Shown piece after piece: positions 8,824 through 13,642 of a stretch of DNA of 13,642 bases. The DNA is from Pseudomonadota bacterium (GTDB lineage: Bacteria > Pseudomonadota > Gammaproteobacteria > Burkholderiales > Burkholderiaceae). Each line of letters begins with the position of its first letter. Positions within the stretch are counted from its first letter, which is position 1. The notes beneath the pieces were generated by a model, which saw only the letters and a program-made list of their open reading frames with translations, was not told the DNA's origin and did no database searches. The stretch covers positions 1 to 13,642 of the forward strand of contig JAEZQX010000566.1 in assembly GCA_023441105.1 (NCBI GenBank). Reading direction: 5' to 3'. The position numbers and the translations under genes are program-made.

Positions 8824-8855
8824 TCCCGGGCGCGCGACCGCGGCGCTGCCCGGGA
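8824..8855. repeat. 8-bp inverted repeat in the icd/DUF192 divergent intergenic region
   Basis: TCCCGGGC (8824-8831) is repeated in perfect inverse as GCCCGGGA (8848-8855), with 16 bases between. It lies in the 238-base region between two divergently transcribed genes. It could be an operator or a structured leader of the DUF192 transcript. The CCCGGG core is self-complementary, so in a GC-rich genome a chance origin is possible. Confidence 0.4.
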
Positions 8856-8924
8856 TGCCGAGACCCCGTCAACGCAAGGGATTACGATCCCGTTTGACGT
8901 CGCTCAGCCTGGAGAACCGCCCGC

Positions 8925-9482
8925 ATGACATCCGATCGAAGCTTCGCCAACCGCTCCGGCCTTCGCCGGCTGCTGCGCACCGCGCGTTCGCGCCGTGTCC
9001 TGATCGCGCCTGCAGGGAATCCCCGCGAACGCCGCCCCGGTCGGTCGGCCGCGATCGGCCTCGCGCTTGCGCTTGCGCTGGCGGCAATGACGGTTGCACC
9101 GGCGGCGGCGCAGCCTGCCGAACCCAATCCGCCGCTGCCCCATGTCTTCCTGCAGGCCGGCATCCATCGCATCAAGGCGGAGGTCGCGGACTCGCCGGCC
9201 GAGCGATCACGTGGCCTGATGCTGCGCAAGTCGCTGCAGCCGAACAGCGGGATGCTGTTCGAATTCGAACGTGCCGACGTTCACTGCTTCTGGATGAAGA
9301 ACACGCTCATCCCGCTGACGATCGCCTTCCTCGACAACGACGGCACGATCGTGACGCTGGCGGACATGCAGCCGCACGACGAGTCGAGCCATTGCCCCGC
9401 CAAGCCGGTGCGGCGTGCCCTGGAGATGGAGCAGGGCTGGTTCAAGGCGAAGGGCCTGAAGGTGGGCGACCGCATCAAGTAG
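8925..9482 (+). CDS. Exported DUF192-family protein
   Basis: A conserved small protein of unknown biochemical role, predicted to be periplasmic. Residues 72-185 are a complete DUF192 domain. It contains VFLQAGIHRIKAEVADSPAE (74-93), RSRGLMLRKSL, the signature FWMKNTLIPLTIAFLDNDG (122-140), the segment MQPHDESSHCPAKPVRRALE, and the usual end GWFKAKGLKVGDRIK. It is preceded by a hydrophobic export segment (about 41-62, AAIGLALALALAAMTVAPAA) with a likely cleavage after AAA or AAQ. About 40 Arg-rich residues stand before that segment, an unusually long leader for a Sec signal. The start at ATG 8925 is supported by GGAG at 8911-8914, but a later non-ATG start cannot be excluded. It is divergent from icd and convergent with the glsB-like gene. 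Confidence 0.88.
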   Translation: MTSDRSFANRSGLRRLLRTARSRRVLIAPAGNPRERRPGRSAAIGLALALALAAMTVAPAAAQPAEPNPPLPHVFLQAGIHRIKAEVADSPAERSRGLMLRKSLQPNSGMLFEFERADVHCFWMKNTLIPLTIAFLDNDGTIVTLADMQPHDESSHCPAKPVRRALEMEQGWFKAKGLKVGDRIK

Positions 9483-9506
9483 CCTGGCCGGCCGCCCAAA
9501 TGAACA

Positions 9507-9527
9507 GCGCCCCGATCGACGGGGCGC
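9507..9527. terminator. Bidirectional terminator-like hairpin between DUF192 and glsB-like genes
   Basis: An 8-bp perfect stem, GCGCCCCG (9507-9514) and CGGGGCGC (9520-9527), closes a 5-base loop, 25 bases after the DUF192 stop and between convergent genes. On the minus strand it is followed by TGTTCATTT, moderately T-rich, so it may serve best for the glsB-like gene. A second perfect palindrome, CTGCCGCGGCAG, lies at 9536-9547. Confidence 0.6.
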
Positions 9528-9583
9528 CGTGGTGACTGCCGCGGCAGCCGCTGGACGACGGGACTGCCGACGGCCGCCGGGAA

Positions 9584-9841
9584 TCAGCTGCGCTTGCCGG
9601 CAACCATGCCGTAGACGAACAGCACGATCAGCGCGCCGATGATCGACGCGATCCAGCCCGCCGACGCGCCCGGCTGATACCAGCCGACGGCGCTGCCGAT
9701 GAAATTGGCCACCGCGGATCCGGCGATCCCGAGGAGCGTGGTCAGGATCAGGCCCAGCTTCTGCTCGCCGGGCATGATGGCCCTGGCCAGCAGGCCGACG
9801 ATCAGGCCGACCACGATCATTTGAATAATCCCACCGCCCAT
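9584..9841 (-). CDS. GlsB/YeaQ/YmgE-family stress-response membrane protein
   Basis: An 85-residue inner-membrane protein of the family once called transglycosylase-associated; members are often stress-induced, but the biochemical role is unknown. It has three predicted membrane segments: about 5-22 (IIQMIVVGLIVGLLARAI), 29-49 (LGLILTTLLGIAGSAVANFIG) and 61-81 (AGWIASIIGALIVLFVYGMV). The family hallmarks are GLLARAIMPG with a charged loop, then GIAGSAVANFIGSAVGWY. The ATG at 9841 (MGGGIIQ) was chosen because AGGGAG stands 7 bases upstream and it begins at the family's usual N-terminus; the open frame extends further upstream without resemblance to any protein. It is convergent with the DUF192 gene and separated from sodB by 277 bases that hold no gene I can support. 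Confidence 0.88.
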   Translation of the reverse strand: MGGGIIQMIVVGLIVGLLARAIMPGEQKLGLILTTLLGIAGSAVANFIGSAVGWYQPGASAGWIASIIGALIVLFVYGMVAGKRS

Positions 9842-10068
9842 GAGCAGACTCCCTGTTGATTCGCCACGTTGATTGGCCACCCGGCCAGCCTTCGCCAACT
9901 TTAGCCCAGGCCCCGGTCGCCTCCAAGGGGGAATGCCCGTTTGTTGCCCGATCGAGTCAATCGCAGGCGGAAACATGGGAAGCGTCGGCACGCTTGCCGG
10001 GCGCGTCGGACCCCTTGCGCCCAGCCCCCGAACCCGACCGGCCGCCGGCACGAAGCGCCCGCCGTGGC

Positions 10069-10093
10069 GCGCGGCCGGGCTCACCCGGCGCGC
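10069..10093 (-). terminator. Stem-loop downstream of sodB
   Basis: Arms GCGCG and CCGGG (10069-10073 and 10075-10079) pair with CCCGG and CGCGC (10084-10093), giving 10 bp with one bulged G and a CTCA loop. On the minus strand it lies about 25 bases after the sodB stop. No T tract follows, so it is a GC-only candidate terminator. Confidence 0.45.
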
Positions 10094-10118
10094 ACCTCCC
10101 GGGGGGCGCTCGGCAGTA

Positions 10119-10697
10119 CTACGCGCAGTTCCGGGTGGCGAAGTCCCAGTTCACGACCGACCACCAGCTGCTGAGGTAGTCCGGCCGCTTGTTGCGGTAG
10201 TCGATGTAGTAGGCATGCTCCCAGACGTCGCAGGTCAGCAGGGGCTTGTCCGTGGTGGTGAGCGGCGTGCCGGCATTGCTGGTGTTGACGATGTCGAGCG
10301 AGCCGTCGGACTTCTTCACCAGCCAGGTCCAGCCGGAGCCGAAGTTGCCGGCGGCGGACTTGTTGAATGCTTCCTTGAAGGCGGCGAAGCTGCCCCACTT
10401 CTTGTTGATCTGCTCGGCCAGCGGGCCCTTGGGCTCGCCACCGGCATTCGGACCCATGCAATTCCAGTAGAACGTATGGTTCCAGACCTGCGCGGCGTTG
10501 TTGAACACGCCGCCGGAGGACTTGCGGATGATGTCCTCGAGGCCCATATTCTCGAATTCGGTGCCCTTGATCAGGTTGTTGAGGTTGGTGACGTAAGCCT
10601 GGTGATGCTTGCCGTAATGAAACTCAAGCGTCTCCTTGGAGATGTGCGGCGCCAATGCATCCATTGCGTAGGGCAACGGTGGAAGTTTGTGTTCCAT
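10119..10697 (-). CDS. sodB: Iron superoxide dismutase
   Basis: Cytoplasmic enzyme converting superoxide to oxygen and hydrogen peroxide. The 192 residues are close to E. coli SodB (193). Metal ligands are all present: His27 in HYGKHHQAY, His74 in [11 protein letters not shown], and Asp157 and His161 in [12 protein letters not shown]. Gln70 in NNAAQVW is the active-site Gln position that marks the iron form; manganese enzymes carry it from the C-terminal half (a Gln before DVWEHAY). The C-terminal [17 protein letters not shown] is typical, except that it ends in a Cys-Ala tail. ATG 10697 is preceded by GAGGA 8 bases away. The gene lies 85 bases downstream of xseA in the same orientation, so it may share that transcript or have its own promoter in the gap. 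Regulation by iron (Fur/RyhB-type) is known for sodB elsewhere but is not visible here. Confidence 0.96.
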   Translation of the reverse strand: MEHKLPPLPYAMDALAPHISKETLEFHYGKHHQAYVTNLNNLIKGTEFENMGLEDIIRKSSGGVFNNAAQVWNHTFYWNCMGPNAGGEPKGPLAEQINKKWGSFAAFKEAFNKSAAGNFGSGWTWLVKKSDGSLDIVNTSNAGTPLTTTDKPLLTCDVWEHAYYIDYRNKRPDYLSSWWSVVNWDFATRNCA

Positions 10698-10724
10698 GGT
10701 CTTTTTCCTCTGTGGGCTTGCGTA

Positions 10725-10736
10725 GAAGGATCCTTC
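10725..10736. repeat. 12-bp perfect palindrome between xseA and sodB
   Basis: GAAGGATCCTTC reads the same on both strands and lies 28 bases before the sodB ATG. It could be an operator or the base of a short hairpin in the sodB leader. It is not a match to a Fur box that I recognise. Confidence 0.35.
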
Positions 10737-10782
10737 CGACTGCCGAGGCAATCTTCCGGCCCGGAGACATCCGGTCTCTATT

Positions 10783-12177
10783 CTAGGCCGCTGCATCTCC
10801 CGGGTGAGGTTCAACCCGCACGCGGATCTCGCCCTCGGCCAGTTCGACGTCCAGCGGATCGCCGGCGACCACCTGCGCCGGACTGCGCATCACCTTGCCA
10901 TGCCGGTCGCGCACGATGGCGTAGCCACGCTCGATGACCGACCTGGGATTGACCAGGGCCAGCGCGCCGGCACGGGCCTGCGCATGGCGCACCGCCTCTT
11001 CCAGCAGGCTGCGCTCGGCACGCACCAGCGCATCGCGCAATCCGGCGAGGCGTTGCGCCGGCAGATCCAGCCGCGGCGGGCGCAGGGAGCGGCCGGCCAG
11101 CAGCAGGCGCGATTCGCGCCGATGCAGCTGCTGCTGCGTCGCCTGCGCAAGCCGCTGGGAGCAGCGCGCCAGCAGCGCCACCCGCTCGCGCAGCTGCTGC
11201 GACGGCGAGCGCAGCAGCCGCGAGGCGAGATCCAGCCGCTGCTCGCCGCGCTCGAGCGCGAGCCGCAGCGTCCGCTGCAGCTGCTGCCCGAGGCGGCGCA
11301 ACTGCTCCAGGCTTTCCTCGCGCTCGCGACACACCAGCACCGCGGCAGCGGTGGGGGTCGGCGCGCGCGCGGCGGCGACGAAATCGCTGATGGTGAAGTC
11401 GGTCTCGTGGCCGACCCCGCTCACCACCGGCAGGCGGCTTGCCGCGATGGTGCGCGCCAGCCGCTCGTCGTTGAAGGCATTGAGGTCCTCGATGGATCCG
11501 CCACCACGGACCAACAGGATCACGTCGCATTCGGCGCGGCGGTTGGCCGTCTGCAGCGCGCGCACCAGTTCCGGCGCAGCGGAAACGCCCTGCACCGACG
11601 CCGGATAGATGATCACCGCCAGCTGCGGTGCCCGTCGCCGCAGCGTCGTGAGCACGTCGCGCAGCGCCGCCGCCTGCGGCGAGCTGACGATGCCGATGGT
11701 GCGCGGCGCATGCGGCAGCGGCGGCTTGCGCTCGGCATCGAACAGCCCCTCCGCCTGCAGCGCCGCCTTGAGCCGGAGGAAGCGCTGGTAGAGGTCGCCA
11801 GCCCCGGACTGGCGCATCTGCTCGACGGCGAGCTGGAAGTCGCCGCGCGCCTCATAAAGGCAGACGCGCGCCAGCACCTCGACCCGGTCGCCTTCGCGCG
11901 GGTTGAACCGGACCATGCGCGAAGCGCTGCGGAACATCACCGCGCGGACGCTGGCCGCCGAGTCCTTGAGGGTGAAATACCAGTGGCCGCTGGCAGGACG
12001 AGAGAAATTGGAGATCTCGCCGGTCACCCAGAGCGGCGGGAACCCCCCCTCCAGAACCTCCGCCACCGCCTTGTTGAGCTGACCGACGGTCAGGATTTCC
12101 CGCGCAGGACGCGCTTCCGGGGGCGGCGCCCCAGGAAAATCGCGGCTTTCCAGACCAAATCTATCCACAAAGCGCAC
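10783..12177 (-). CDS. xseA: Exodeoxyribonuclease VII large subunit
   Basis: Catalytic subunit of exonuclease VII, which digests single-stranded DNA from both ends; it needs several XseB subunits, whose gene is not in the window. With the start used here the protein has 464 residues (E. coli: 456). An N-terminal OB-fold domain (about 25-125) shows [20 protein letters not shown] and the following TLKD. The central domain has [14 protein letters not shown], the phosphate-type loop [20 protein letters not shown], and [20 protein letters not shown] with RAPTPTAAA, all family signatures. The long Arg/Gln/Leu-rich helical region (about 285-400) is the expected coiled coil that carries XseB. The C-terminus has [16 protein letters not shown] 12177 is chosen by family length; the frame extends to a GTG at 12237 (484 residues), and neither has a clear Shine-Dalgarno. 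Divergent from exbB. Confidence 0.92.
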   Translation of the reverse strand: MRFVDRFGLESRDFPGAPPPEARPAREILTVGQLNKAVAEVLEGGFPPLWVTGEISNFSRPASGHWYFTLKDSAASVRAVMFRSASRMVRFNPREGDRVEVLARVCLYEARGDFQLAVEQMRQSGAGDLYQRFLRLKAALQAEGLFDAERKPPLPHAPRTIGIVSSPQAAALRDVLTTLRRRAPQLAVIIYPASVQGVSAAPELVRALQTANRRAECDVILLVRGGGSIEDLNAFNDERLARTIAASRLPVVSGVGHETDFTISDFVAAARAPTPTAAAVLVCREREESLEQLRRLGQQLQRTLRLALERGEQRLDLASRLLRSPSQQLRERVALLARCSQRLAQATQQQLHRRESRLLLAGRSLRPPRLDLPAQRLAGLRDALVRAERSLLEEAVRHAQARAGALALVNPRSVIERGYAIVRDRHGKVMRSPAQVVAGDPLDVELAEGEIRVRVEPHPGDAAA

Positions 12178-12237
12178 CACGGCTGCAAGTTGCTGCACAC
12201 GACCTAGGCCGCAGCCGCCCGGTTCGCTGCGCTGCAC

Positions 12238-12592
12238 CGCAACTCACTGATAACATGGAGCTTTTCCTATAGACATTCGGCTTATCGCGATTTCCGCGCC
12301 TTGGCAAGTGGCCAGCAGCGATGCGGCTTCGCGAGTCATTTCCACAAAGTTGTCCACAGCAGCACGGGTCGAGGAAGCCAACTTGCAGCGGGCGGTCAAA
12401 AAAACCGACAATCCGCGGCTGGGCAACCGTTCCGTCTGTCCGGCGGATGTTGCATTCCATCCCGCACTTGCTGTTCCTCCACCGCATGTGGACGACCATT
12501 CCGTCTTCACCCTCTGCCGACTCGCCGTTTCCTGCCAGGCCACCCCGCAGGTCCCGATCCCGAAGTACCCGGCAATCCATTGGAGCTGACCT
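12238..12592. other. Intergenic region between divergent xseA and exbB
   Basis: This 355-base stretch holds no gene that I can support. An open plus-strand frame at 12308-12589 has no protein-like character or ribosome site. The region contains two DnaA-box-like nonamers on the plus strand: ATTTCCACA (12338-12346) and TTGTCCACA (12350-12358). It also has a run of seven A (12398-12404), a weak promoter-like pair TTGCAG (12383-12388) and GACAAT (12407-12412) pointing to exbB with an 18-base spacer, and the exbB ribosome site at its end. Confidence 0.5.
12582..12585 (+). promoter_or_regulatory. Ribosome binding site deciding the exbB TTG start
   Basis: GGAG stands 7 bases before TTG 12593-12595. 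No ATG lies nearby in frame with the conserved N-terminus, so this site supports the TTG start. Confidence 0.65.
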
Positions 12593-13198
12593 TTGTTCTC
12601 GATAATCCAGGCCGCCGGCTGGCCCATCTGGTTTCTGATCATTGCCTCCATCGTAACCGTGGCGCTGATCATCGAACGGTCGATGACCTTGCAGCGGCGC
12701 AAGATCCTGCCGACCGGGATCCTCGAGGAAGTGGTCACGCTGTACCGCAACCGCCAGCTCACCCCGGAGATGGTCCAGCGGGTCGAGCGCTCGTCCGCGC
12801 TCGGCCGGATCATGGCGAACGGCCTGCGCCACGAGTTCGAGCCGCGCGAGATGATGAAGGATGCAATGGAGGAGTCGGGCCGCGCCGTCGCCCATGACCT
12901 CGAGCGCTATCTTCCGGCGCTGGGCACGCTGGCCACCGTCTCGCCGCTGCTGGGCCTGTTCGGCACGGTGATCGGCATGATCGAGATCTTCGGCGCCCAG
13001 GCACCCGGCGGCACGAACCCGGCGCAACTGGCGCACGGCATCTCGATCGCCCTCTACAACACCGCACTGGGCATCGCGGTCGCCATCCCCGCGCTGCTCG
13101 CCTACCGGATCTTCAGGGCACGCGTCGACGACTTCCTGGTCGAGATGGAGCAGCAGTCGCTGCGCCTCGTCGACCTGCTCAAGGGCACGCGGCGGTGA
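12593..13198 (+). CDS. exbB: MotA/TolQ/ExbB-family proton channel protein
   Basis: Inner-membrane subunit of a proton-driven motor; with an ExbD/TolR partner it transduces proton-motive force to an envelope process. The 201-residue protein has three membrane segments: about 10-27 (GWPIWFLIIASIVTVALI), 108-133 (LPALGTLATVSPLLGLFGTV onward) and 150-172 (ISIALYNTALGIAVAIPALL onward). The conserved TVSPLLGLFGTVIGMIEIF and the Thr/Ala-rich third segment are the proton-path signatures. The cytoplasmic loop (about 30-105) is charged and helical. Start TTG 12593 with GGAG 7 bases upstream. Its stop overlaps the exbD start by four bases. Gene order next to xseA suggests the betaproteobacterial exbB-exbD-lpxK cluster rather than a TonB-linked iron locus; the protein energised by this pair is therefore unknown. 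Confidence 0.92.
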   Translation: MFSIIQAAGWPIWFLIIASIVTVALIIERSMTLQRRKILPTGILEEVVTLYRNRQLTPEMVQRVERSSALGRIMANGLRHEFEPREMMKDAMEESGRAVAHDLERYLPALGTLATVSPLLGLFGTVIGMIEIFGAQAPGGTNPAQLAHGISIALYNTALGIAVAIPALLAYRIFRARVDDFLVEMEQQSLRLVDLLKGTRR

Positions 13199-13623
13199 AC
13201 TTCCGGCGTGCCCTCCGGCGCGAAGACCCGGAGATCAACTTCATCCCGCTGATCGATGTCCTGCTGGTCATCCTGATCTTCCTCATGGTGACCACCACCT
13301 TCGCGCGCTACAGCGAATTGCAGGTCAACCTCCCGGCGGCCACCGGCGAGGCAACGCCGGACCGCCCTGCCGAGCTGGTCGTGGGCGTGGCGGCCGATGG
13401 GCGCTATACCGTCGACAAGCAGGCCGTGGCGTTCCGCGACCCGTCCAGCTTCGCGCTCGAGCTGCAGCGCATCGCCAGCGGCCGGCGCGATCCGATCGTG
13501 GTCATCTATGCGGACGCCGGCGCCAGCCACCAGGCGGTGGTGAACGTGCTGGAATCGGCGCGGCTGGCCGGCCTCGCCAAGGTCACCTTCGCCGCGCAAT
13601 CCGGCGCAGCGTCCTCGCGTTGA
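13195..13623 (+). CDS. exbD: ExbD/TolR-family biopolymer transport protein
   Basis: Partner of ExbB: a single N-terminal membrane helix with a periplasmic domain. The 142 residues contain a short cytoplasmic tail (MNFRRALRREDPEINF). The helix follows at about 17-37 (IPLIDVLLVILIFLMVTTTF), with the essential proton-binding Asp at residue 21. The periplasmic domain begins ELQVNLPAATGEA and contains PIVVIYADAGASHQAVVNVL, as in the family. The start is GTG 13195, within the exbB stop (GTGA overlap), so translation is coupled and keeps the subunits in step. The C-terminus (SGAASSR) is complete, at TGA 13621-13623. Confidence 0.93.
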   Translation: MNFRRALRREDPEINFIPLIDVLLVILIFLMVTTTFARYSELQVNLPAATGEATPDRPAELVVGVAADGRYTVDKQAVAFRDPSSFALELQRIASGRRDPIVVIYADAGASHQAVVNVLESARLAGLAKVTFAAQSGAASSR

Positions 13624-13642
13624 TCCGCGAACGCCTGCGGGG
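13620..13642 (+). CDS. Possible start of the next gene, truncated by window edge
   Basis: A TTG at 13620-13622 overlaps the exbD stop (TTGA) and opens a frame reading MIRERLRG before the window ends. The overlap imitates the exbB-exbD junction, and in betaproteobacteria lpxK (lipid A 4'-kinase) often follows exbD, with a similar Arg-rich start. Only seven codons are visible, so identity is inferred from gene order alone. Confidence 0.3.

Noticed and set aside
9842..10118. Open frames in the gap between the glsB-like gene and sodB
   Set aside because: They have no ribosome sites and no protein-like composition; the gap appears to hold only the glsB leader and the sodB terminator hairpin.
10804..12207. 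467-residue plus-strand open frame antisense to xseA
   Set aside because: Shadow of xseA; Arg/Gln/His-rich with no domain-like features.
12308..12589. Plus-strand open frame of 93 residues just before exbB
   Set aside because: No ribosome site, no hydrophobic or domain-like pattern, and it lies in a divergent promoter region; probably chance.

Overview
The window is a high-GC stretch of ordinary bacterial chromosome. By content and gene order it most resembles a Gram-negative proteobacterium, probably a betaproteobacterium. It carries an iron SOD gene next to xseA, xseA divergent from an exbB-exbD pair, and icd divergent from a DUF192 gene; from memory these are familiar betaproteobacterial arrangements. 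The taxonomic call is inference from gene order and protein resemblance. No database was searched. I see no insertion sequence, prophage, tRNA, rRNA or CRISPR array.

Layout: (1) Positions 3-2648, plus strand: the end of a periplasmic hemin-binding protein (hmuT), the permease hmuU and the ATPase hmuV. Together they form the inner-membrane heme importer. (2) Positions 2730-6383, minus strand: a cluster transcribed as hsp20, then lon, then a SAM-dependent methyltransferase, with gaps of 11 and 19 bases. About 157 bases before hsp20 lies a good match to a heat-shock (sigma-32) promoter, so this looks like a heat-inducible protein quality-control operon. (3) Positions 6586-7077, minus: a small secreted CHRD-domain protein. 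(4) Positions 7433-8686, minus: NADP-dependent isocitrate dehydrogenase (icd), divergent from (5) an exported DUF192 protein at 8925-9482. (6) Positions 9584-9841, minus: a GlsB/YeaQ-type small membrane protein. (7) Positions 10119-10697, minus: iron superoxide dismutase (sodB), just downstream of xseA (exonuclease VII large subunit, 10783-12177). (8) Positions 12593-13623, plus: exbB and exbD, overlapping by four bases. Another reading frame, possibly lpxK, may open at the window edge.

Several themes recur: heme import, heat-shock proteolysis, superoxide defence, DNA repair and an envelope proton-channel pair. These are housekeeping and stress functions that sit side by side, not one integrated system. 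I found no convincing undescribed system. The most useful leads are the sigma-32-like promoter and long leader of the hsp20-lon-methyltransferase operon, the possibility that this Lon is a second copy, and several non-ATG starts. There are also inverted repeats in the intergenic regions. Intergenic stretches over 300 bases are 7078-7432 and 12238-12592; their contents are described below.
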